NCBI RefSeq assembly: GCF_030345705.1
Contig: NZ_JAUASW010000001.1
Span: forward strand, 2,480,001 to 2,544,000
Source of the DNA: Pelomonas sp. SE-A7
GTDB lineage: Bacteria > Pseudomonadota > Gammaproteobacteria > Burkholderiales > Burkholderiaceae_C
DNA: 64,000 nucleotides
Direction: 5' to 3'
Both the position numbers and the translations under genes were made by a program. Below, one piece after another: positions 53,168 to 63,013 of this stretch. How positions within the stretch are numbered: position 1 is the first letter of the stretch; every line of letters begins with the position of its first letter. The notes under the pieces were generated by a model, which saw only the letters and a program-made list of their open reading frames with translations, was not told the origin of the DNA and did not search any database.

Positions 53168-54682
53168 TCACTCATAGCCCAACTCCTTCAGGTACTCAGC
53201 CATCCTTGCATCTAGGCTGGCGAGCTCGGCTTTAAGCTGCTCGCGCTCCCTACGCACGGCCATGAGGTCGATCTCGTTCTCGTCCTCAAAGGTGTCCACA
53301 TAGCGCGGGATGTTGAGGTTGAAGTCGTTCTCCGCGATCTCTGCCCTGGTGGCGAGGTAGGCGTATTTGGTGACGCCATGTCGCGAGTGCACCGTATCCA
53401 CAACGCGCTGAAGGTCAACTTCGCGCAGCACGTTCTGATTCTTGCCGGCTTCGAAGTCACGGCTGGCATCGATGAACAGCACCTTCTCGTCGGACTTGTT
53501 CTTGCGGAACACCAGCACGGCAGCAGGAATGCTTGTCCCGTAGAAGAGCTTCTCCGGCAAGCCGATCACCACATCCAGCAGGTTCTCTTCGATCAGCTTC
53601 TGGCGGATGCGACCCTCGGCTGCGCCACGGAACAGCACGCCGTGCGGCACGACGACAGCCATGCGGCCGGTGCCGGGCTTCATGGTCTCGATCATGTGCA
53701 GGATGAATGCGTAGTCGCCCTTCGTGCGTGGTGGCACGCCGCGGCGGAAGCGGCTGAACTTGTCGGCGTCGGCGCCTTCGAAGCCCCACTTCTCCAGGCT
53801 GAAGGGCGGGTTGGCAACGACGATGTCGAAGTGCTTCAGGCTCGCCGCGCCATCCAACAGCTTCGGGTTGCGGATGGTGTCGCCCCACTCGATGCGGTGG
53901 TTGTCCTCGCCATGCAGGAACATGTTCATCTTGGCAAGGGCCCAGGTGCTGCCGATCGCCTCTTGGCCGTAAAGCGCGTACTTGCGCGAGCCAGTGCTTT
54001 CGCGGACCAGTCGGCCGCACTTCATCAGCAGTGAGCCGGAGCCACAGGTCGGGTCGCAGATCTCGTCGCCCTCTTGCGGTGCCATCAGTCGCGCCATGAG
54101 CGTCGAGACCTCGGGTGGCGTGTAGAACTCACCGGCCTTCTTGCCGCTGGTGGAGGCGAAGTTCTTGATGAGGAACTCATAGGCATTGCCGATCACGTCG
54201 AGCTGACCGACGCGGCTGGGGCGCAGGTCCAGTTCGGGCTTGGCAAAGTCCTCCAGCAGGTGGCGGAGGATGTCGTTCTTCTGCTGCTCGTCGCCCAGCT
54301 TGTTGGAGTTGAAGCTGATGTCCTGGAACACATCGCGCAGCTTGGCGATATTGGCCTCTTCGATCGCGTGCAAGGCCTTGTCGATGCGCTCGCCGTTGCC
54401 AGGGCTGTGCCGCTGGTTGTACAGGGCGTAGAAGCTCGCGTCCGGAGGCAGGACGAAGCGTTCGCTCTTGAGCATCTCGGCGATCAGCTCTGGGTGATCA
54501 CCGTACTGCTGCTTGTAGCTGTCGTAGTGGTCTTGCCAGACGTCCGAGACGTACTTCAAGAACAGCATCGTCAACACAAAGTCTTTGTAGATGCTGGGGT
54601 CGACGGTGCCGCGGAAGGTGTCGCAGGCGTTCCAGACGGCGGCGTTGATGTCGTCTTGGCTGACGTTCGTGATTTCAGTCAT
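53168..54682 (-). CDS. hsdM: Type I restriction enzyme, methyltransferase subunit (HsdM)
   Basis: 504 residues. N6-adenine methyltransferase motifs: EFYTPPEVSTLMARLM, DPTCGSGSLLMKCG (AdoMet site) and catalytic NPPF near residue 292 (VANPPFSLEKWGF). The C-terminal helix EREQLKAELASLDARMAEYL fits subunit contact. It starts 8 bp after the stop of a half-specificity gene and precedes hsdS. Confidence 0.94.
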   Translation of the reverse strand: MTEITNVSQDDINAAVWNACDTFRGTVDPSIYKDFVLTMLFLKYVSDVWQDHYDSYKQQYGDHPELIAEMLKSERFVLPPDASFYALYNQRHSPGNGERIDKALHAIEEANIAKLRDVFQDISFNSNKLGDEQQKNDILRHLLEDFAKPELDLRPSRVGQLDVIGNAYEFLIKNFASTSGKKAGEFYTPPEVSTLMARLMAPQEGDEICDPTCGSGSLLMKCGRLVRESTGSRKYALYGQEAIGSTWALAKMNMFLHGEDNHRIEWGDTIRNPKLLDGAASLKHFDIVVANPPFSLEKWGFEGADADKFSRFRRGVPPRTKGDYAFILHMIETMKPGTGRMAVVVPHGVLFRGAAEGRIRQKLIEENLLDVVIGLPEKLFYGTSIPAAVLVFRKNKSDEKVLFIDASRDFEAGKNQNVLREVDLQRVVDTVHSRHGVTKYAYLATRAEIAENDFNLNIPRYVDTFEDENEIDLMAVRREREQLKAELASLDARMAEYLKELGYE

Positions 54683-54690
54683 CGGTTCTC

Positions 54691-55299
54691 TCAGGTGAGC
54701 TTCATGGGTTGTCCGCTGGCCAGGGCGGAGGCGAGCGCTTCAAGCTGCAGTTCGCGGTTTTGAATCAGGGCCGTCAGAACAGCGCGCTCACGAGCGGCCG
54801 CGGCAGCCAAATCTGTGACGACCCGTTGAGTCGCAAGCGGTGGCAGCGGGATCTCGAGGGCCTCAAGCGCTTGCCGGGTCACGCTGAGTTGCAGCGATCC
54901 AGAGGCTGCCTGCTGGAGCTGACGTTGCACCGGGCCCTGCCCAACGACCCAGGCAAGGAATTCCGGCATCAACAGCTCGCGAGCCTTGACCGTCAGGTGG
55001 AACAGGTGAGGCCCGCAGACCGCAGGCGCCGGGGGCGAATCAACGCACACAGCGAAGTACCGACTGCCCCTCGACACGAAAAGGAGGTCGCCATCGCTCA
55101 CCCAGTCCGGCTCCTTCCGCCCCACCAGTTCCGTACGGACCGCCGACGACCAGTCGACACCCCCGCCAGGCAGGATGTCCTTCATCTGGACAACGGCGAC
55201 CGCGCCCTCAGGAACCGCCTCAACCGCGCCCCGAAAGGGGTGTCCGGCACGGATGTGCGCCAGATCGCCCAGCTTCATTTTTAGTGCGGCATCGTTCAT
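54691..55299 (-). CDS. Half-length specificity subunit (single recognition domain)
   Basis: 202 residues, about half of a usual HsdS. One target-recognition domain (KLGDLAHIRAGHPFRGAVEA.., VVQMKDILPGGGVDW, DGDLLFVSRGSRYFAV) plus one conserved helix (PLPPLATQRVVTDLAAAAAR..). No decay is seen, so it may be a true single-domain S protein able to pair with another S unit or dimerise, giving the system a second sequence choice. First gene of the restriction operon, 8 bp before hsdM. Confidence 0.82.
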   Translation of the reverse strand: MNDAALKMKLGDLAHIRAGHPFRGAVEAVPEGAVAVVQMKDILPGGGVDWSSAVRTELVGRKEPDWVSDGDLLFVSRGSRYFAVCVDSPPAPAVCGPHLFHLTVKARELLMPEFLAWVVGQGPVQRQLQQAASGSLQLSVTRQALEALEIPLPPLATQRVVTDLAAAAARERAVLTALIQNRELQLEALASALASGQPMKLT

Positions 55300-55408
55300 G
55301 TTGCAGATCTTAGCGTGATAGTGCTAGGATGCCAACATCGATTTCGTACGCAGCATTCGTGATGACGCACAAAAGCGATTCTTACAACAACACAAGGAGG
55401 CGATCAAC

Positions 55409-55495
55409 GTGGAAAAGGGAACTCTTGACGCTTCCCCAATTGGGAAGTCACAATTCAACCATGCCGGGGGGCCAAAGCGAGGCCTATGCAACTAG
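55409..55495 (+). CDS. Candidate 28-residue leader peptide upstream of higB
   Basis: A GTG-started frame of 28 codons with a perfect AAGGAGG eight bases upstream, the strongest ribosome site in this stretch. It ends with TAG at 55493-55495, overlapping the higB ATG (55486) by 10 nt. Translation of higB may therefore be coupled to it. The peptide (MEKGTLDASPIGKSQFNHAG..) has no recognised family. Confidence 0.45.
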   Translation: MEKGTLDASPIGKSQFNHAGGPKRGLCN

Positions 55496-55776
55496 TCAAC
55501 ATACCCATCTTGGAGGAGCTGAAGGCGGCCCATGCAGATGCTCGGGGAGTGCTGGATGCCTGGCGCAAGGAAGTGGAGGGCGCGACTTGGACTTCCCCGC
55601 AGGACATCAAGGACCGCTACGCCTCGGCAAGTTTTTTGGGTGGCAACCGGGTCATCTTCAACATCAAGGGCAACAGCTACCGGCTGGTTGTCAAAGTCCG
55701 TTTTCAGAACGGCATCGTCATGATCGAGTGGGGCGGCACACACGCCGAGTACGACAAGAAGAACTTCGGCCAGTGA
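55486..55776 (+). CDS. higB: HigB-type mRNA interferase toxin
   Basis: 96 residues of the HigB/RelE fold: an N-terminal helix (ARGVLDAWRKEVEGATWTSP), IKDRYASASFLGGNRVIFNI, KGNSYRLVVKVRFQNGIVMI and a final strand WGGTHAEYDKKNF. This matches HigB enzymes that cut mRNA on ribosomes. GAGG is only 3-4 bases from the ATG, fitting coupling to the leader frame. The antitoxin gene follows 32 bp later, toxin-first as is usual for higBA. Confidence 0.9.
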   Translation: MQLVNIPILEELKAAHADARGVLDAWRKEVEGATWTSPQDIKDRYASASFLGGNRVIFNIKGNSYRLVVKVRFQNGIVMIEWGGTHAEYDKKNFGQ

Positions 55777-55808
55777 GCCCCCAAAACCCTCGACACCAGG
55801 AGAAGAAC

Positions 55809-57035
55809 ATGAGCACGCAGATTCGAGTACTGAAGACGGACGGCGATCACGCCGTTGCCGTTGCTCGGCTGTCTGAGCTGATGGACATGGACCCCGCAGC
55901 GGGGTCCGCCGAAGAGGCTGAGTTGGAGCTGTTGGCCCTGCTCATCCAGTCGTACGAACAGACCAAGTTCCCCCCTACGCCGCCGGACCCGATCGACGCC
56001 ATCCTGTTCCGGATGGATCAGCAGCGGCTGGCACACAAGGACCTCGTGCCCTACATCGGCTCGATGTCCAAGGTCTCCGAGGTACTCAGCCGCAAGCGCC
56101 CGTTGAGCCTGGCGATGATCCGCCGGCTGCACGCAGGCCTGGGTATCCCGGCTGACGTGCTGATCGGCGAAGGGCAAGAGCTGTCGGTTGATTCGACGGT
56201 GGACTACACGAAGTTCCCGTTGGCCGAGATGCAGGAACGCGGCCTGTTCGGGCCGAACAAGCGGCCGCTGCAGTCCCTGAAAGAATACGCAGAAGAACTG
56301 GTGACGGGCTTCTTTCGGTGCGCGTCAGGTCTGGGCGGACAGCCGGTCATGATGCGTGCGACGCTTCATCAAACCGGGGCACGCACCATGGACGAGTACG
56401 CGTTCAAGGTCTGGCAAGCCTGCGTGCTGCGAAAGGCACGCGCCATGGCTCTCAAAGGTGCTTATCAGCACGGCGTCATCACGTCAGAGTGGATCCGCAA
56501 CCTGACTCGGCTGTCGACCTTCGAGTCCGGCCCTCTGCTGGCTCAGGAGTACCTCTCCAACCATGGCATCGCGTTGGTCTTTGAGCGGCACTTCGACAAG
56601 ACCTACCTTGACGGGGCAGCCATGCTGGACGGCGAAGCACCGATCGTTGCGCTGACGCTTCGGCACGACCGCATCGACAACTTCTGGTTCGCACTGCTGC
56701 ACGAACTCATCCACGTCCAGCGGCATTTGACTGCGTCGGATCCGTGCATTGCGGACAACCTGGATGACAAGACACGAACCAGCGATCAAGAGCTGGAGGC
56801 CGATCGAGAGGCCGGAGAAGCCTTGATTCCGGAGGCCGCCTGGGTCAATGCCCCAGTCAGGATCAGCCACTCCACCGATGACGCGGTCGACCTGGCGCGG
56901 CAACTACAGATTCATCCGGCCATCATTGCCGGGAGAGTTCGCAAGGAGACGGAGAACTGGCGCTTGCTGTCAAACCTGATCAGCTCCGCTGGCAAGGTCT
57001 CCGACTTGTTCAACAGCCAACTGGCCTGCCAGTAA
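55809..57035 (+). CDS. higA: HigA-type antitoxin fused to an ImmA/IrrE-like metallopeptidase domain
   Basis: 408 residues. Residues 1-120 form a HigA-like antitoxin: an acidic N-terminal part (EEAELELLALLIQSYEQTKF) and a helix-turn-helix (LVPYIGSMSKVSEVLSRKRP, LSLAMIRRLHAGLGIPADVL). The C-terminal part has HELIH at 298-302 (WFALLHELIHVQRHL) and a later ELEADREAGEALIP, the zinc-peptidase pattern of ImmA/IrrE proteins. Usual HigA is about 100-130 aa, so this is a fusion. The peptidase part might govern antitoxin turnover. ATG 55809 follows GGAGAAG; the frame extending upstream to 55329 overlaps higB and is not coding. Confidence 0.88.
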   Translation: MSTQIRVLKTDGDHAVAVARLSELMDMDPAAGSAEEAELELLALLIQSYEQTKFPPTPPDPIDAILFRMDQQRLAHKDLVPYIGSMSKVSEVLSRKRPLSLAMIRRLHAGLGIPADVLIGEGQELSVDSTVDYTKFPLAEMQERGLFGPNKRPLQSLKEYAEELVTGFFRCASGLGGQPVMMRATLHQTGARTMDEYAFKVWQACVLRKARAMALKGAYQHGVITSEWIRNLTRLSTFESGPLLAQEYLSNHGIALVFERHFDKTYLDGAAMLDGEAPIVALTLRHDRIDNFWFALLHELIHVQRHLTASDPCIADNLDDKTRTSDQELEADREAGEALIPEAAWVNAPVRISHSTDDAVDLARQLQIHPAIIAGRVRKETENWRLLSNLISSAGKVSDLFNSQLACQ

Positions 57036-57072
57036 GAAAGGAGGCGCAACAAATGCTGCCGTACAAATAGGA

Positions 57073-57098
57073 AAGGGCAAGCTTGAGAGCTTGCCCTT
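57073..57098 (+). terminator. Hairpin after higBA
   Basis: A perfect 11-bp stem (AAGGGCAAGCT and complement) with a TGAG loop, 38 bp after the higA stop. No long T-run follows, so its strength is uncertain. Confidence 0.5.
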
Positions 57099-57253
57099 AG
57101 GGGTGAATCTGACGCGAACGCCCGACTCGGTTTGGCGATTGAGAGTGTGTTTGCGTCGGAGCCCCTAGTCAAGGCTCCCAAGCGATGTCTGTGGTCTTTC
57201 GTGGCTGATCAGTCACGGAAAAACGTTCATTTCGCTTTACGAAAGGGGCAACC

Positions 57254-58360
57254 ATGCCCAACGCAAACACCTTCCCTCCTGCCCAAGATGGGCACTTCAT
57301 CGAGGTCGCTGGCCTCGACCTCGTGTTCAAGCCTGTTCCTTTGGCTGACCACACCCCCACCGGGGCGCAAATTGCCAGCGCAGCTGGCTACAGCGATGCC
57401 CAGGTGGTCACCGTTCTCCACCTGTTGGCCAACGGCGAACTGGAAGACATTCGCCCGACCGAAGTGGTGAGCGTTCCGCAACCCGGCGGCCGGTTCGTTG
57501 TGGTGGTCACTGACCGCTCGTATCGGCTGACGATCGATGGCAAGCGCATCGATTGGCCAGCGCAGCGGATCTCCGGGAGCATCCTGCGCCACCTCGGCGG
57601 AGTTCAGGCGGACAAACTTCTGTACCTGCAGCGTCAGGACAAGGCTGACGCTGTCGTCGAAGACCACGAATTTGTGGACCTCGGCCACGCAGGAGTCGAA
57701 GCCTTCTACAGCCGAGCCCGCGTCTGGATCCTCAACATTCAGGGCGTCCGCCTCGAGGTGCCGACGCCGACGATCGTTGTCAGTGATGCGATGCGCCAAG
57801 CGGGCTTTGACACCAATCAAGGCTGGCACATCTTCCTCAAGGTGGCCGGGCAACCGAAGCAGGCGCTGGAACTCACCTCGGTCGTTGACTTGCGGGCGCC
57901 CGGCATTGAGAAGATCCGGTTGACTCCGAAAGACGTGAGCAACGGTGAAGCTGCGCAAGCTCTTCGCCGTGACTTCCCGTTGCTGGACGTCGACGAACGC
58001 TTCCTCGACGAGCACTTTGCCCAGTGGGAGACGGTGCTCGACAACCAGCGGCGCTGGCTGCTGATCTTTGGATATTCGGTGCCCGCGGGCTACAACGAAC
58101 AGCAGGTCACCTTGGGCCTCGAAGTGCCGCCGACCTACCCCGGCGCGCAAATCGACATGTTCTATGTCTTCCCGGGCCTCGCGCTTAACAGTGGCCAAGC
58201 GATTGAGTGCACGCAGGTACAGGAGGCCATCTGTGGCCAGTCGTACCAGCGGTGGTCACGCCATCGGTCCGATGCCTGTCAGTGGCGACCGGACTCCGAC
58301 AACGTCGTGACGCATCTTGCCCTGGTCGAGTCGGCGCTGGCCAAAGAGGTGCAGCAATGA
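57254..58360 (+). CDS. Ubiquitin-like domains fused to an E2-like domain
   Basis: 368 residues. Two ubiquitin-like (multiubiquitin) units: about 18-90 (VFKPVPLADHTPTGAQIASA, EDIRPTEVVSVP) and about 85-165 (SYRLTIDGKRIDWPAQRISG), with a further beta-rich unit to about 245. From about residue 255 an E2-like region reads WLLIFGYSVPAGYN.., LGLEVPPTYPGAQIDMFYVF and SYQRWSRHRSDACQWRPDSD, with Cys in AICGQS as a candidate active residue. This is the first gene of a bacterial ubiquitin-like conjugation operon, and its stop overlaps the next ATG (ATGA). ATG has AAGGGG six bases upstream. The target of modification is unknown. Confidence 0.82.
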   Translation: MPNANTFPPAQDGHFIEVAGLDLVFKPVPLADHTPTGAQIASAAGYSDAQVVTVLHLLANGELEDIRPTEVVSVPQPGGRFVVVVTDRSYRLTIDGKRIDWPAQRISGSILRHLGGVQADKLLYLQRQDKADAVVEDHEFVDLGHAGVEAFYSRARVWILNIQGVRLEVPTPTIVVSDAMRQAGFDTNQGWHIFLKVAGQPKQALELTSVVDLRAPGIEKIRLTPKDVSNGEAAQALRRDFPLLDVDERFLDEHFAQWETVLDNQRRWLLIFGYSVPAGYNEQQVTLGLEVPPTYPGAQIDMFYVFPGLALNSGQAIECTQVQEAICGQSYQRWSRHRSDACQWRPDSDNVVTHLALVESALAKEVQQ

Positions 58361-59748
58361 ACCCGTCCACCAACCTGACAATCACCAATGCAGACCACCG
58401 GAAACTGCGAGATCACCTCTTTCCAGGCGATGGTCTCGAGGCAGCCGCCATCTTGCTGTGCGCTCGGACTCCTGGTCCACGAGTGCGCCTGCTCGTGAAG
58501 CAAATCTTGTTGGTGCCGCATTCCGCTTGCAAGGAGCGGCGCTCGGACTACCTGGTTTGGCCGGGGGCCGCGATCGAAGAGGCCATCGACTTGGCGGAAG
58601 CTGATGGCCTCTCCTTGGTGCTGACCCACTCGCATCCCGGTGGTCTATTCGGCTTCTCTCGGCACGACGACAGAAGCGATCTGTTGGCGGTGCCCAGCCT
58701 CTTTCAAGCGCTTGGCGGTCTACACGGCACAGCGATCATGACCCCTGATGGCGCCGTGTTGGCGCGTCTTTACCGGCAGGACTTGTCACCGATCTCGGTC
58801 GAGTCTGTGATGGTTGCCGGTGATGACCTCACCTGGCACTGGGCGGACAGGAAGTTCAGCCCTCGACCAACAGCATTCACCAGCGAGGCGACCCAAGAGC
58901 TCGGTCGCCTCAGTGCCTGCGTCATCGGTGTGTCTGGGACGGGCTCGCTCGTCGCGGAGCAACTCGCGCGGCTTGGATTCGGCCAAGTGATCCTCATAGA
59001 CTTCGACAAGATCGAACCGCGCAACCTGAATCGAATTGTCAACTCGACGCTGGCGGACGCCAAGGCTCAGAGATCGAAGGTCGTCGCGTTTGCTGAAGCT
59101 GTGACCAGCTACAGGGGCGAGGGGGTCGCCGTACCAGTGAACGCGTCAATCTCGACACGCGAAGCAGTGCTGTGCGCCAGCCAAGCCGACGTGATGTTCT
59201 CATGCGTCGACACCCTTGACGCTCGACAGATCGCAGATCTTTTGGCCGCCAGCTTCTTGATCCCGCTGTTCGACGTCGGGGTCTCGATTCCCACCAGAAG
59301 GACGACGGGAGGATCAGCCATCGCTGACGTCTGCGGGCGAATCGACTACGTCCACCCGGGCGGCCCGACGCTTCAAGATCGTAGGGTCTACGACCCCGCC
59401 TCGCTGCGCGCGGAGTACCTGCGGCGCACGGCACCGGATGCACACAGGGAAGAGATGCAGGCCGGCTATCTACGCGGCGTCGCCGAAGAAGCGCCAGCAG
59501 TCATTGCGTTGAACATGAGGGCGGCATCCGCATGCGTGATGGAGTTCATCGCGCGGGCCTACCCGTTTCGCCACGAGTCCAACGCTGCGTACGCCAGAAC
59601 GCAGTTCAGCCTCGCTGCGAACGAAGAGGAATTCTTCCCGGTTGAGTCGTTCCCAACGACGACCATCCCGCAGTTCGCACGCGGCGACTTGGAACCGCTC
59701 CTGGGGCTACCCGCCCTACGCGCGCCGAAGTCGGAGGCAATCGCATGA
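58357..59748 (+). CDS. JAB peptidase / E1 (ThiF-like) fusion protein
   Basis: 463 residues. The N-terminal half is a JAB/JAMM deubiquitinase-like domain: Glu28 (DGLEAAAILL), His91-x-His93 and Ser101-x2-Asp104 (THSHPGGLFGFSRHDDRS), a perfect HxH-x7-S-x2-D. The C-terminal half is an E1/ThiF domain: nucleotide loop GVSGTGSLVAEQLARLGFGQ, IDFDKIEPRNLNR and a cysteine in SCVDTLDARQ, then IPLFDVGVS. It would activate the ubiquitin-like protein and trim or remove it. The start overlaps the preceding gene by 4 nt and the end overlaps the next start (59745). Confidence 0.88.
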   Translation: MNPSTNLTITNADHRKLRDHLFPGDGLEAAAILLCARTPGPRVRLLVKQILLVPHSACKERRSDYLVWPGAAIEEAIDLAEADGLSLVLTHSHPGGLFGFSRHDDRSDLLAVPSLFQALGGLHGTAIMTPDGAVLARLYRQDLSPISVESVMVAGDDLTWHWADRKFSPRPTAFTSEATQELGRLSACVIGVSGTGSLVAEQLARLGFGQVILIDFDKIEPRNLNRIVNSTLADAKAQRSKVVAFAEAVTSYRGEGVAVPVNASISTREAVLCASQADVMFSCVDTLDARQIADLLAASFLIPLFDVGVSIPTRRTTGGSAIADVCGRIDYVHPGGPTLQDRRVYDPASLRAEYLRRTAPDAHREEMQAGYLRGVAEEAPAVIALNMRAASACVMEFIARAYPFRHESNAAYARTQFSLAANEEEFFPVESFPTTTIPQFARGDLEPLLGLPALRAPKSEAIA

Positions 59749-60077
59749 AGGCCAAGAGGCTGTTGCTGAGGCTTTTCGACTTCGTGGCGCCGGCTCGCCG
59801 TCTCCAGTTGGTCAGTGGAGACAGCCTGCCTCCGAGGCTGCCGTTCAGGGCCCTCGTGCTGGCGCGGGACGGCGATGAAGATTGGTGTGCAGGGATGCGG
59901 TGCCCTTGCGGGTGCGGCCGGAAGATCGAACTTCTGTTGATCAAAGAGGCTGCTCCACGCTGGGATCTGGACCTGGACCAGAAAGGTCGCCCATCCTTAA
60001 CCCCATCGGTGTGGCTTCGTGACGGCTGCCAGTCGCACTTCTGGATTCGCCATGGTCGAGTGCACTGGTGCCCTTAG
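59745..60077 (+). CDS. DUF6527-like small zinc-binding protein
   Basis: 110 residues with a cysteine cluster CPCGCG near residue 53 and a second set at the end (CQSHFWIRHGRVHWC), most likely one zinc site. This pattern is known to me as DUF6527, which accompanies bacterial ubiquitin-like E1/E2 operons. Its role is not established; it may contact the substrate or the Ubl. The ATG overlaps the E1 gene stop by 4 nt. Last gene before the right transposon end. Confidence 0.78.
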   Translation: MKAKRLLLRLFDFVAPARRLQLVSGDSLPPRLPFRALVLARDGDEDWCAGMRCPCGCGRKIELLLIKEAAPRWDLDLDQKGRPSLTPSVWLRDGCQSHFWIRHGRVHWCP

Positions 60078-60418
60078 TCGGCAACTCGATTTACTCCCAT
60101 GGATCACGGGAGTGAGCACGTCCGAGTCCCAGGTCTGAGGGTGGCTCAAATACCGGTTGTACGGCGGATGAGCCGCCACGGTGACGCTGACCACACAGCT
60201 TGTTGAGTTCGACAGGTCAAAGCCCTCAGGCAAGCCGCGACGAGGCGGAGCAGGTCGATGCGGCTCAAATGTTCTAAGTGAATAGGGTTCGAGCAGGACA
60301 AGACGGTCGATGGCGGGTGGGGCGGTCGCGGCCAAAGTGGCGAGCAGAAGGTCCGCCCCTTCGGCTCGCCGAGACTCAGCAAAACAAGCCGCCCAATATT
60401 CCACGATGCGGAATACTC
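60078..60418. other. Non-coding stretch before the right transposon end
   Basis: About 340 bp without a credible gene. A hairpin ACTCCC-N9-GGGAGT (60093-60113) lies just after the DUF6527 stop but has no T-run. A short repeat ATTCC-N7-GGAAT lies near 60398. Otherwise nothing is recognised. Confidence 0.5.
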
Positions 60419-60464
60419 CCGACGGACTTTATTTGTGCCCGACGGACTTTATTTGTTGGAGTCA
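60419..60464. repeat. Right transposon end with two TnsB-type sites
   Basis: Two exact copies of CCGACGGACTTTATTTGT at 60419-60436 (R2) and 60439-60456 (R1), 20 bp apart, then terminal TGGAGTCA (60457-60464). Orientation is opposite to the left sites. Closely packed sites next to glmS match the Tn7 right end. Confidence 0.88.
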
Positions 60465-60486
60465 GCGCCGTCGGCGCCGAAAAGCG

Positions 60487-62346
<1,860 letters not shown>

Positions 62347-62460
62347 GGTGTTTGCTCCCTGCCGTGACGGCAGCTGGGTTGAATGCGATGGGCGCGATCC
62401 TAGGCAGACAGCGGCGGCATTTGCTTTCAAATTTCAATCGCAAATGCAATTAACATCCGT

Positions 62461-62475
62461 CGTGAAATATTCACG
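62461..62475. promoter_or_regulatory. Palindrome in the glmS / Lrp divergent promoter region
   Basis: A perfect CGTGAA-ATA-TTCACG palindrome in an AT-rich stretch, 22 bp before the Lrp-type gene. Spacing and composition suit an AsnC/Lrp site; the regulator may control itself and perhaps glmS. Confidence 0.5.
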
Positions 62476-62496
62476 GCCAATAATTTCACCAATCAA

Positions 62497-63000
62497 ATGA
62501 ATACGGCAGATTCATTCATTCAAAAGCCCATCGAGCTCGACGCGACGGACTGGCGGCTGCTGGAGTTGTTGCAGCAGGACGCCGCTTTGTCCAACCAGGC
62601 CCTGGCCGAAAAGGCCCATGTCTCGCCAGCGACCTGTCTCAGGCGGGTCAAGCGCCTGGTGGAAAGCGGCGTGATCGAGCGACGCGTCGCCCTGCTATCG
62701 CCCGACAAGCTGGGGGCAGGGCTCTCGGCCATCGTCGAGATCACCTTGGACCGCCAGGGCGCCGAGCACCTCGCCGAGTTCGAATCCCGCGTGCTGGGCG
62801 AGCCGGCCGTGCAGCAATGCTGGCGGGTCTCGCCGGGGCCGGACTTCGTGCTGGTGGTCCAGGTGCCGGACATGCCGGCCTATCACGCCCTGGTGCAGAG
62901 CCTGTTCACCCAGCAGGCCAACGTCCGCAACGTGAAGAGCTTTTTCGCCGTCCAGCGCAGCAAGTTCGAGCCCAGGCTGAACCTGCACCGGCCGGCCTGA
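62497..63000 (+). CDS. Lrp/AsnC-family transcriptional regulator
   Basis: 167 residues. N-terminal winged helix-turn-helix (LDATDWRLLELLQQDAALSN, QALAEKAHVSPATCLRRVKR) and a C-terminal RAM ligand domain (GLSAIVEITLDRQGAEHLAE, DFVLVVQVPDMPAYHALVQS). Such proteins sense amino acids or related ligands. Divergent from glmS with a palindrome between them. Confidence 0.92.
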   Translation: MNTADSFIQKPIELDATDWRLLELLQQDAALSNQALAEKAHVSPATCLRRVKRLVESGVIERRVALLSPDKLGAGLSAIVEITLDRQGAEHLAEFESRVLGEPAVQQCWRVSPGPDFVLVVQVPDMPAYHALVQSLFTQQANVRNVKSFFAVQRSKFEPRLNLHRPA

Positions 63001-63013
63001 GCGCGGCGCGGCT

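Larger units (their letters stand above)
10133..60464. mobile_element. Tn7-like transposon in the glmS attachment site (about 50.3 kb)
   Basis: Ends are inverted repeats starting TGACTCCA and ending TGGAGTCA, each followed by copies of an 18-bp site. The right end stops 22 bp beyond the glmS stop codon, as expected of Tn7-type insertion guided by TnsD. Inside are tnsA, tnsB, tnsC, tniQ and a separate TnsD-like gene. Cargo comprises a helicase/PLD/DUF6361 cassette, Tc toxin genes, a type I restriction system, HigB/HigA-ImmA and a ubiquitin-like operon. Base composition of the cargo is visibly less GC-rich than the flanks, especially in the TcA gene, which suggests transfer. A clean 5-bp target duplication is not seen (CGCGC left, GCGCC right). 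Boundaries are inferred from the repeats. Confidence 0.9.
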
